A stretch of 12,629 nucleotides of DNA, from the NCBI GenBank assembly GCA_022614705.1, contig JAKEIB010000272.1, positions 1 to 12,629 of the forward strand. Direction: 5' to 3'. Within the stretch, counting starts at the first letter, position 1. The number at the start of each line of letters is the position of its first letter. The position numbers were made by a program, and so were the translations under genes. Below, one piece after another: positions 1 to 5,930 of this stretch. The notes below the pieces were generated by a model. That model saw only the letters and a program-made list of their open reading frames with translations. It made no database searches and was not told the origin of the DNA. The stretch is from Planctomycetota bacterium. Its GTDB lineage: Bacteria > Planctomycetota > Planctomycetia > Pirellulales > Lacipirellulaceae.

Positions 1-128
1 CACGTCGAATAGGCGCCTACGCTCATGGCGCGCGCCTTGTCCCATGATATTATGTACTTGTCCAGGCCAATGTTGCAGATTTATTGCGATGGGCCATATA
101 ATGAGGGTGTCGATCCATTTGAACAAAT
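1..128. other. left edge, no gene resolved
   Basis: This stretch looks richer in A and T than the rest of the window and holds no convincing gene. A rightward frame entering from the left reads His-Val-Glu and stops at 10-12, which could be the end of a preceding gene. On the minus strand a frame with an ATG at 43-45 (reading MGQGARHERRRLFDV) or a TTG at 124-126 runs off the left edge and could be the start of a leftward gene. Neither can be judged from so few codons. Confidence 0.3.
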
Positions 129-232
129 GTAGCCGGGGTCTGTGACTCCGGTTAGTCGCGACCCGGCCTCATAGAGGCCAGCTACAAGCGTTCCGCACCC
201 CGGCCTCACAGAGGCCAGCTACAAACGTTCCG
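129..232. repeat. GC-rich hairpin repeat, three copies
   Basis: Three copies of a 23-base hairpin unit lie directly in front of the DUF2617 gene: 129-151 on the plus strand, and 163-185 and 200-222 on the minus strand. The two minus copies sit in 34-base direct repeats (162-195 and 199-232) that differ at only two bases. Each unit folds into an 8-bp stem with a 3-base loop. Copy one has the stem arms CCGGGGTC/GACTCCGG, the others CTGGCCTC/GAGGCCGG, so two adjacent stem pairs differ while pairing is kept (one G-U in each). The last copy ends 10 bases before the start codon, so the elements lie in the likely 5' leader of that gene. Function unknown. Confidence 0.8.
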
Positions 233-242
233 TTGAACGACC

Positions 243-788
243 GTGTTATCCGTTCGTCCCCGCATTGCCGAATTGGTGTTCCAGCTTTACGGCCGGTCAC
301 TGCATCCAGAGCTGTTTGAGATTCATCAAATACGGCAAATCGAGCGCGGCGGATACCAGGCGACCGTGCAGATCACGAACGCCGGCCACGTGGTCACGTG
401 GCAGTATGGCAACATGACGCTTACCGAGGTGGCCGCCTCGGCCCAACATCCGTTGCCGCAGCGCCGCCGGCTGATGTCGCACCGGCTCAAGGGCACGTGT
501 ACCGATCAGCTCGAATGCCGCAGCGGCATCACCTACCACGTGCAATTCTCGCTGGAACCGGTCGAAAAGGAAGCGTTCTGGACGTATCAAAAGGAACTGA
601 CTCAGGCCGGCGAACGCGAGGGCCTGTTGCATTGCTTCGAGCCGAGCGCCCGGTTCGGACTCGGTGCGATGAGCTACGTTAATCTCGAATCGCGCGACCG
701 CAGCCTGAAGATTCAGGCGTTTCACACGTTCCCGGACGATTATGCGATCGTGAAGAGCCAGTCGGTTTTTGCGCTGCCGGGGAAGTGA
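243..788 (+). CDS. DUF2617 family protein
   Basis: A 181-residue soluble protein without a signal peptide or membrane segment. I recognise the DUF2617 pattern: an N-terminal ELVFQLYGRSLHPELFE stretch, a central GTCTDQLEC segment (about residues 84-92) followed by a strand-rich YHVQFSLEPV region, and a conserved-looking end in which an aromatic-rich strand reads AFHTFPDDYAIVKSQSVF. The family occurs in planctomycetes and actinobacteria and has no established function. The start is GTG at 243; an in-frame TGA at 234-236 shows that no longer start is possible. The gene is alone on its strand, preceded by three hairpin repeats and convergent with the hydrolase gene across a repeat-filled spacer. 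Confidence is good that it is coding, moderate for the family name. Confidence 0.78.
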   Translation: MLSVRPRIAELVFQLYGRSLHPELFEIHQIRQIERGGYQATVQITNAGHVVTWQYGNMTLTEVAASAQHPLPQRRRLMSHRLKGTCTDQLECRSGITYHVQFSLEPVEKEAFWTYQKELTQAGEREGLLHCFEPSARFGLGAMSYVNLESRDRSLKIQAFHTFPDDYAIVKSQSVFALPGK

Positions 789-794
789 GTGATG

Positions 795-820
795 GTTAGT
801 TGTTAGTGGATAGTTGTTAG
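795..820. repeat. GTTAGTTGTTAG-type repeat fragment
   Basis: Just behind the DUF2617 stop lies an imperfect tandem of the 8-to-9-base unit GTTAGTTGTTAGTGGATAG, repeated about three times. It resembles one arm of the TTAGC-rich inverted repeat at 7731-7826 in style but not in exact sequence. No matching opposite arm is seen here. Confidence 0.5.
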
Positions 821-836
821 AATCAATTTCAAAACC

Positions 837-932
837 GTGCTGTCATCCTGAGGGAGGCTCGGCGACCGAAGGATCTACGCTCCCCACTGCGAGATTCTTC
901 GCTACGCTGCGCTTCACTCAGAATGACAGCAC
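837..932. repeat. TGTCATCCTGAG inverted repeat element
   Basis: A 96-base imperfect palindrome. The outer 16 bases, GTGCTGTCATCCTGAG at 837-852 and its complement at 917-932, match with one mismatch. The inner arms carry GAAGGATCT on the left and AGATTCTTCG on the right. It fills the spacer between the convergent DUF2617 and hydrolase genes and overlaps the last six codons of the hydrolase gene. From memory, elements of the type TCATTCTGAG...GAAGAATCT are widespread in many environmental bacteria; I cannot verify the family here. It could act as a bidirectional hairpin at the two gene ends. Confidence 0.75.
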
Positions 933-1732
933 TCGCCGATGAAAGCTTGCAGCGCCGCATTCACTGCTTTGGGGTTCTCCATTGTCGTCATGTGTCCGGC
1001 GTTAGGGATTTCGACATACTGACCGTTCGGGATCGTGGTGGCGATTTGTTGCATTTCTTTGGCTGGGATGAGTGCGTCTTCCACCCCCGCTATCACGAGC
1101 GCGGGCACGTTGATTTTCGGAAGGATGCTCGTCATGTCGGGCCGGGCGGCCATGCCGCGCTGGGCGGCGGCGATCGCGGCGGGCGATGTGCGCTCGACGA
1201 CTCGCCGTAGCTGCTGGACGATTTCCGGGTTCGATTCGAATTTTCCCGCGGCGAAGAGCCTTGGCCCCATCATCTCCGCGACGCGTCCGCTGCCCCACTC
1301 GTGAATGTGCTCGGCCATTTTCAAGCGGTTCGCGCGGGCTTCGTCGGTGTCGGCGGCGTCGCGCGTGTCGCACTGCACGAGCGCTCGCAGGCGGCCCGTG
1401 TATTTGCGCACGAACTGCCAGGCGATGTAACCGCCCATCGAAAAGCCGGCGAGGACGATCGGTTCGCGAATCGCCAGCGCGTCGAGCAGCGCGGCGACGT
1501 CCTCGGCATACTGCTCCATCGAAACGCCGCGCGCCGGATCGGCATTGCCGAGGGACGACTGGCCGAAGCCGCGCAGGTCGGGCGCGATCACGCGGCAAGT
1601 TGTCGAGAGCGCATCGATCTGCGCGGACCACATGGAGTGGTCGAGCGGGAAGCCGTGGAGCAGCACAACGGGTGTGCCGGCGCCGCAGTCGACGTAAGCG
1701 AGGTCAACGGATGAGAGGGCGATGCGTTGCAT
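914..1732 (-). CDS. alpha/beta-fold hydrolase
   Basis: A 272-residue hydrolase of the alpha/beta fold. The strand-turn HGFPLD (residues 26-31) supplies the oxyanion hole. The nucleophile elbow GFSMG places the catalytic Ser at 98. The acid is probably Asp219 in VEDALIP and the base His247 in NAGHM. The family includes enol-lactonases, aminoacrylate hydrolases and esterases, so the substrate is unknown. I chose ATG at 1732 because the longer frame up to a TTG at 1786 runs through a dispersed 19-base repeat that also precedes glyA. The last residues (ECCHSE) and the stop are encoded by the flanking inverted repeat, so the natural C-terminus has probably been replaced. It lies 50 bases behind the HEAT/TPR gene on the same strand and may be cotranscribed with it. 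Confidence 0.9.
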   Translation of the reverse strand: MQRIALSSVDLAYVDCGAGTPVVLLHGFPLDHSMWSAQIDALSTTCRVIAPDLRGFGQSSLGNADPARGVSMEQYAEDVAALLDALAIREPIVLAGFSMGGYIAWQFVRKYTGRLRALVQCDTRDAADTDEARANRLKMAEHIHEWGSGRVAEMMGPRLFAAGKFESNPEIVQQLRRVVERTSPAAIAAAQRGMAARPDMTSILPKINVPALVIAGVEDALIPAKEMQQIATTIPNGQYVEIPNAGHMTTMENPKAVNAALQAFIGECCHSE

Positions 1733-1745
1733 GAGAGACAATGCC

Positions 1746-1764
1746 GCGCTAAGCCGCAAGCGGC
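1746..1764 (-). repeat. CCGCTTGCGGCTTAGC element before hydrolase
   Basis: The plus strand reads GCGCTAAGCCGCAAGCGGC. The same 19 bases occur at 5779-5797, and the 16-base core recurs at 8761-8776. Read toward the gene, its GCCGCTTGCGGC part can form a small hairpin. It ends 13 bases before the ATG of the hydrolase gene. Translating through it gives the peptide RLRLSA, which wrongly lengthens predicted proteins. Confidence 0.8.
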
Positions 1765-1782
1765 GAACTGTGCAAGTCGCAC

Positions 1783-3729
1783 TCAATTAGATTGTTCAGA
1801 GTTTTTTTCCGCCATCGCCTTCTCGAACTGTGCAAGCTGGCGATGCATGACTTGCATGTAGTCGACTTTCTCGATGGCCTGGCGCTGGTATTTGAGCGCG
1901 TTCTCGAGGTCTCCGGCGGCGAAGTAGCAGCGGCCCAGCGTGTCGAGGAAGCTCGCGCCGGCCGAGTCGCCCGCGCTGGACGGAATGAGTTCGACCGATC
2001 GGTGTGAATATCGAATCGCCTTCTGGTAATCGCCTTCCGTGTTGCTCACGAGCCAGGCCCATTGATTGTAGGCGTTCGGGTCGCTGGGGTTTTCGTCGAT
2101 CTCTTGCTGGAATTGCCGGCACAAATCGCGGATGCGTTTGCGTACGGCCTCGCGCCAGGCGTCGTCACTTTCCGGCAGGCGATACATCGCGATCAGCACG
2201 TCGGCGTCGGTCGGGTCGAGCTTGATCGCATCTTCCAACTCGCTGCGCTCGCGCGACCAATGTTTTTCCTGGTGGTACTGGCAGGCGCGATAATAGTGAA
2301 ATCGCGCCAGCACCGCTTCGGCTTTGGGCAGGTTCAAGCGGCGTTCGTAGTAGCGCTGCAGCTCGGCATAGAGCTGGCCGACTTTTCCTTCGTTCTTCAC
2401 CGACTTGGCGAGCGGCTCGAGCACGTCGGCCGCTTCTTGATGCTGTTCGTAGTCGTGCAGCAAGCTGCCCAGGTAGATGCGGGCCAAAATTCCTTCGTGC
2501 GACGCGACGTTCTGATCGTTGATCGAGCGGCGATACTCGCGCACGGCCCATTTGAATCGGCTGTGCTCTTCCAAATCCTTTGCCGTGAGGAAGCTTTCGA
2601 GCGTGTTCTGCGGATCGATCTGGGCCGCCTTTTCGGCCAGTTGCTCCGCCATGTCGGCCTTGCCTTGCTTGGCTCGCGCGAGGGCTGCATAGTACAGCGG
2701 GCGCTTGCTTTGTTCCAATTGGTCTTGATGCTTGGCCAGGAAATCGTCGAGCACTTCCCACGACTCGTGTTCGTAAAGCCACGTCAGCAGTTCGACCGCG
2801 GTGGAATCGATGGCGTCGGGATGGACGTCCATCATGCGATTGACGACGCCTGTCGTCGCCGCACGATTGCCGAGTTGACGGTACACTTCGGCCAGGTTCC
2901 AGAGCAGGCCGCTGACGATTTCGGGCGACGTGTCGGCCGCGTTTTGTTCGAGCCGCGCTACCTCGTCGTCGATGAGCGTTTGCCAGAATTCGACCGACGC
3001 GGCCGGGTCGCGCAGTTGCACGAGGTAGCGGCGCAGCCAGGCGGAGGCCGCACGCGAGCTGCTGCCCAACTCGCGCTCGACGACTTCCGAATCGACTTGT
3101 GACGGCGCGGCGGGTTGCTCCTCCGGCCGAATGATCGCCAGCGCAGCCATGCGCGAAACGATGGGCGAGCGGTCGAAGCGGGCGATGCGACACAGGCCGG
3201 CGATGCCATCGCCGTCGGCCAGCTCGGCCAGACTGTCGACGCGCCGCAAACGCACAGTATCCGGCTGGCGGTCGTAGTCGCGGAGCAAACTTCGCACGGC
3301 GGGCGAGTCGTCGCTCTCGACCCAGCGAACGGAGATTTGCCGCAGTAGGTAACGGGCGCTAGCGGCGACCTCGGGGTCGGAATCGCCGGTTGCCTCGTGC
3401 AGCAGGTCGAACGCTTCGGCGCCAATCTCGCGGATTTCGTTCGCGGCGGTTCGGCGGGCCGTGTAGCGCGGGTCGCCCAACTGGCGAATCAATTGCTTGA
3501 CGCGATCGTTCGCGGCGCCGGTGTGGTTGGCGGTCGCCAGCGATTGAGCGGCCGCGGATTCACGCGATGTCGCAAGAGGTCGCGGCGTTTTTAGGGCCGG
3601 ACGCGCGTCGTCGGCAGCCACCTCGCGTGCGTTCGCCGCGCATAGCAGCAGCAGCGCGATCATCCAGACGTAGTCGCATCGGCTGGTGCAACGCGGACTA
3701 CGCGAATCGAGTGTGACGCGGTCGGGCAT
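1783..3729 (-). CDS. exported HEAT/TPR repeat protein
   Basis: A 648-residue protein with an N-terminal export signal: basic residues, a hydrophobic run at about 21-33 and a possible cleavage site after Ala-Asn-Ala (34). Residues 75-200 form HEAT-like helical repeats, seen in segments such as VKQLIRQLGDPRYTARRTAA and DPEVAASARYLLRQI. From about 340 to the end there are TPR-like helix pairs, for example YYAALARAKQGKADMAEQLA, NAYNQWAWLVSNTEGDYQKA and LDTLGRCYFAAGDLENALKY. Such proteins are scaffolds for protein-protein contacts in the periplasm or at the membrane; no catalytic motif is visible and the partner is unknown. The ATG at 3729 is the most upstream start; a shorter start at Met23 would remove the basic N-region. 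It precedes the hydrolase gene on the same strand. Confidence 0.85.
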   Translation of the reverse strand: MPDRVTLDSRSPRCTSRCDYVWMIALLLLCAANAREVAADDARPALKTPRPLATSRESAAAQSLATANHTGAANDRVKQLIRQLGDPRYTARRTAANEIREIGAEAFDLLHEATGDSDPEVAASARYLLRQISVRWVESDDSPAVRSLLRDYDRQPDTVRLRRVDSLAELADGDGIAGLCRIARFDRSPIVSRMAALAIIRPEEQPAAPSQVDSEVVERELGSSSRAASAWLRRYLVQLRDPAASVEFWQTLIDDEVARLEQNAADTSPEIVSGLLWNLAEVYRQLGNRAATTGVVNRMMDVHPDAIDSTAVELLTWLYEHESWEVLDDFLAKHQDQLEQSKRPLYYAALARAKQGKADMAEQLAEKAAQIDPQNTLESFLTAKDLEEHSRFKWAVREYRRSINDQNVASHEGILARIYLGSLLHDYEQHQEAADVLEPLAKSVKNEGKVGQLYAELQRYYERRLNLPKAEAVLARFHYYRACQYHQEKHWSRERSELEDAIKLDPTDADVLIAMYRLPESDDAWREAVRKRIRDLCRQFQQEIDENPSDPNAYNQWAWLVSNTEGDYQKAIRYSHRSVELIPSSAGDSAGASFLDTLGRCYFAAGDLENALKYQRQAIEKVDYMQVMHRQLAQFEKAMAEKNSEQSN

Positions 3730-3796
3730 TCATCCACCTCGCGATGAGGGTACAACACTATCATACCCCGGTTGTGCGACACGAGACAGAGGAATG

Positions 3797-3874
3797 TAGG
3801 TTAGGCTTTCTAGCCTGACCCTTATGCCACCAGGACAACGCGGAAATATGTCAGGCTGGAAAGCCTAACGTACG
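3797..3874. repeat. paired TTAGGCTTTC hairpins after response regulator
   Basis: Two 18-base hairpins in opposite orientation: 3801-3818 on the plus strand (TTAGGCTTTCTAGCCTGA) and 3851-3868 on the minus strand (TTAGGCTTTCCAGCCTGA), 32 bases apart. Each has a 7-bp stem with one G-U pair and a TTCT or TTCC loop. Because they are inverted copies they can also pair with each other as one long stem. The pair begins directly behind the response-regulator TGA (3875-3877), within its likely 3' untranslated region, and upstream of the HEAT/TPR gene. Confidence 0.82.
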
Positions 3875-4318
3875 TCAGCGGGTTTCCATGCGCTCGATGT
3901 ACTGGCGCAGGCGCTCGACTTCGTCGGTCACATGGTGGAGCTTGAGCATGTTATCGACGCGCTTGAGCAGCTCGGCTTTATTCACGGGTTTGGAGAGGAA
4001 GTCGTCGGTGCCGGCTTGCACGGCGCGCTCGATGTCGCCCAGCTCGTTGAGCGCGGTGACCATGAGGATCATGATGCCGCTGGTGGCCGGGTCGCTCTTG
4101 AGCTTCTTGCACACCTCGAAGCCGCTGAGCTTGGGCATCATGATGTCGAGCAGGATGAGATGCGGGCGGAACGACGCGACTTTGTTGAGCGTGTCCTGCC
4201 CGTCGACAGCGACGGCCGTGTCGATGTCGAGCCCGGCCAGATACGCTTCGAGCAGCTCGACATTCGGCTCGTTGTCGTCGGCAATGAGAATGCGGCTTTT
4301 TTCTTTGGACATAGCCAT
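3875..4318 (-). CDS. single-domain response regulator (REC)
   Basis: A 147-residue stand-alone receiver domain of the CheY/DivK type. The acidic pocket is Asp14-Asp15 in IADDNEP, the phosphate acceptor is Asp58 in LLDIMMP, the switch Thr is 88 in MVTAL, and the conserved Lys-Pro is 110-111 in LSKPVN. A short charged helix (about 131-147) follows the domain, with no DNA-binding or enzymatic output domain, so it probably works by binding a partner protein when phosphorylated. No histidine kinase is nearby. ATG at 4318 is used; ATG at 4312 two codons later is equally possible. The stop lies directly against a pair of hairpin repeats. Confidence 0.95.
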   Translation of the reverse strand: MAMSKEKSRILIADDNEPNVELLEAYLAGLDIDTAVAVDGQDTLNKVASFRPHLILLDIMMPKLSGFEVCKKLKSDPATSGIMILMVTALNELGDIERAVQAGTDDFLSKPVNKAELLKRVDNMLKLHHVTDEVERLRQYIERMETR

Positions 4319-4340
4319 GTGAGCCAGTTCACGCTATTTA

Positions 4341-4498
4341 GTTCACGACGGAGGACACAGAGGACACGGAGGGAAGATGAGAGACGAGGGATGAAAGATG
4401 AAAGATGAAGTATGAAAAGACGGTTGAATTGTGACTCTCATCCTTCATCCTTCATCCCTCTTCCGATCTCTGTGCTCTCCGTGACCTCTGTGGTGAAT
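4341..4498. repeat. nested inverted repeat, GGACACAGAG outer and GATGAA inner
   Basis: A long imperfect palindrome in the spacer between glyA and the response-regulator gene. The outer arms (about 4341-4370 and 4470-4498) are built from a 9-base purine-rich unit, GAGGACACA GAGGACACG GAG on the left and its variant complement on the right. Nested inside are arms of a second unit, GGATGAAAGATGAAAGATGA at about 4389-4409 and its complement at about 4439-4458. The centre, about 4410-4438, is unpaired. It reads as one dispersed repeat joined to, or inserted in, another. No gene is visible here. Confidence 0.75.
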
Positions 4499-4508
4499 CC
4501 AAATCCGG

Positions 4509-5762
4509 TTAATCCTTAATCGCGGCGGCGGGGACGGGGAATCGTTTGCATAGTTGGCGGATGTCGTTGCGGATGCGGGCGAGCGTTTTTTCGTCGTTCG
4601 GGGCGCGAAGCGCTGCGAGGATCCAGCCCCCGATGGTGCGCATTTCGCCCGTGCCCATGCCGCGCGTGGTGAGCGCGGGCGTGCCAATCCGGATGCCGGA
4701 CGGATCGACCGGCTTGCGCTCGTCGTAGGGGATCATGTTTTTGTTGATCGTGATTCCGCAGCGGTCGAGCGCTTCCTCGGCCAGCTTGCCGCCGATGCCG
4801 AGCGGTGTGACGTCAGCGAGCATCAAATGATTGTCGGTGCCGCCGCTGACGAGTTTCAAGCCGCCGGCGAGCAGCACCTCGGCCAGCGCTTTGGCGTTGT
4901 CGATGATCTGCTGGCCATACTTCTTGAACTCGGGCCGCATCGCTTCGGCGAAGCAGATGGCCTTGCCGGCGATGATGTGCATGAGCGGGCCGCCCTGGAT
5001 GCCCGGAAACACGCGACTGTTGATCGTTTTGCCGTACTCCTCTTTGGCGAGGCACAGGCCGGCGCGCGGGCCGCGGAGAGTTTTGTGCGTAGTGGTGGTG
5101 ACGAAGTCGGCGACCGGCACGGGGCTATTGTGTAGTCCGGCGGCGACGAGGCCGGCGTAGTGGGCCATGTCGACCATCAGTTTCGCGCCGACGTCGCGAG
5201 CGATTTGAGCGAATTTGTCGTGCGGAATCTCGCGCGGATACGCGCTCGCGCCGGCGACGATCAGCTTCGGTTTGTGCTCCCGGGCCAGCTTGGCGATTTG
5301 ATCGAAGTCGAGCCGCTGCGTGTCGCGCGTCACGCCGTAGCTCACGAAGTGGTAGAGCATGCCGCTGATGTTGAGCTTCATGCCGTGCGTGAGGTGGCCG
5401 CCGTGGGCCAGGTCGAGGCCGAGCACCGTGTCGTTCGGTTCAAGCGCGGCAAGGTAGATGGCCGTGTTGGCCTGCGAGCCGCTGTGCGGTTGGACGTTGG
5501 CGAACTGGGCGCCGAACAGTTGCTTGGCGCGATCGATCGCGAGCTGTTCGACGACATCGACATATTGACAGCCGCCGTAGTATCGCCGGCCTGGGTAACC
5601 TTCCGCATACTTATTCGTCAGCACGCTGCCGGCGGCCTGCATCACGGCCGGGCTGGTGTAGTTTTCGCTGGCGATCATTTCGAGGCCGTCGGCTTGGCGC
5701 TCGATTTCGTTGGCGATTGCCGACCACACGGCCGGATCGTTTTTGGCGATGAAGTTGGTCAC
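4509..5762 (-). CDS. glyA: serine hydroxymethyltransferase
   Basis: GlyA is a cytoplasmic PLP enzyme that converts serine and tetrahydrofolate to glycine and 5,10-methylene-tetrahydrofolate, the one-carbon donor used by ThyA, encoded 3 kb away. With the GTG start at 5762 the protein has 417 residues, the usual bacterial length. The PLP lysine is Lys227 in TTTTHKTLRGPRAG, and Asp198 and His201 lie in MVDMAHYAGL. The N-terminal EMIASENYTS and EGYPGRRYYGG segments are typical. A longer frame to 5804 exists, but its extra 14 codons run through the 19-base repeat that also precedes the hydrolase gene, so I reject it. I see no glycine riboswitch upstream. The C-terminal stop lies 10 bases from the nested inverted repeat. 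Confidence 0.97.
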   Translation of the reverse strand: MTNFIAKNDPAVWSAIANEIERQADGLEMIASENYTSPAVMQAAGSVLTNKYAEGYPGRRYYGGCQYVDVVEQLAIDRAKQLFGAQFANVQPHSGSQANTAIYLAALEPNDTVLGLDLAHGGHLTHGMKLNISGMLYHFVSYGVTRDTQRLDFDQIAKLAREHKPKLIVAGASAYPREIPHDKFAQIARDVGAKLMVDMAHYAGLVAAGLHNSPVPVADFVTTTTHKTLRGPRAGLCLAKEEYGKTINSRVFPGIQGGPLMHIIAGKAICFAEAMRPEFKKYGQQIIDNAKALAEVLLAGGLKLVSGGTDNHLMLADVTPLGIGGKLAEEALDRCGITINKNMIPYDERKPVDPSGIRIGTPALTTRGMGTGEMRTIGGWILAALRAPNDEKTLARIRNDIRQLCKRFPVPAAAIKD

Positions 5763-5778
5763 GTGAGTTGAGGGCGGA

Positions 5779-5797
5779 GCGCTAAGCCGCAAGCGGC
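5779..5797 (-). repeat. CCGCTTGCGGCTTAGC element before glyA
   Basis: An exact 19-base copy of the element at 1746-1764, in the same orientation relative to the downstream gene and ending 16 bases before the GTG of glyA. It lies in the probable 5' leader. Confidence 0.8.
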
Positions 5798-5869
5798 CGT
5801 TCAAATGGAAGGCGGAAGCGAGACTTCGGTATTGTTTAGATGCGCGTGCGGAGTGTCAACCGGATGCGT

Positions 5870-5930
5870 GTACGTTAGCCTTTCCAGGCTGACCGCGTTG
5901 AGATTCGTCAGGCTAGAAAGCCTAACGTAC
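5870..5930. repeat. paired hairpins at the end of the peptidase gene
   Basis: A second inverted pair of the TTAGGCTTTC hairpin family: 5875-5892 on the plus strand (TTAGCCTTTCCAGGCTGA) and 5908-5925 on the minus strand (TTAGGCTTTCTAGCCTGA), each flanked outside by GTACG. One inner stem pair is C-G in the first and G-C in the others, so pairing is preserved by a double change. The TAG stop of the peptidase gene (5922-5924) and its last two codons (GTA CGT) are part of the minus-strand copy. Confidence 0.85.

Noticed and set aside
129..232. CRISPR array from the direct repeats before the DUF2617 gene
   Set aside because: Only two direct copies with a 3-base gap, no spacers of CRISPR length and no cas genes nearby.
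1764..1836. 13-base direct repeat CGAACTGTGCAAG at 1764-1776 and 1824-1836
   Set aside because: One exact pair of this length is expected by chance in a window of this size, and no other feature suggests a duplication or insertion.
2062..3102. Long plus-strand open frame of 346 codons opposite the HEAT/TPR gene
   Set aside because: It is antisense to a gene with clear repeat structure and a signal peptide; long antisense frames are expected in high-GC coding DNA, and its translation shows no recognisable domain.
4458..4469. CTCTTCCGATCT, identical to the end of a common sequencing adapter
   Set aside because: It lies in a purine/pyrimidine-biased repeat arm that explains most of the match, and the palindrome continues on both sides. 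Raw reads would settle whether a chimeric join exists; I do not count it as one.
5763..5870. Possible glycine riboswitch ahead of glyA
   Set aside because: The leader is short and filled by the 19-base repeat and the neighbouring hairpin pair; no glycine aptamer features were seen.
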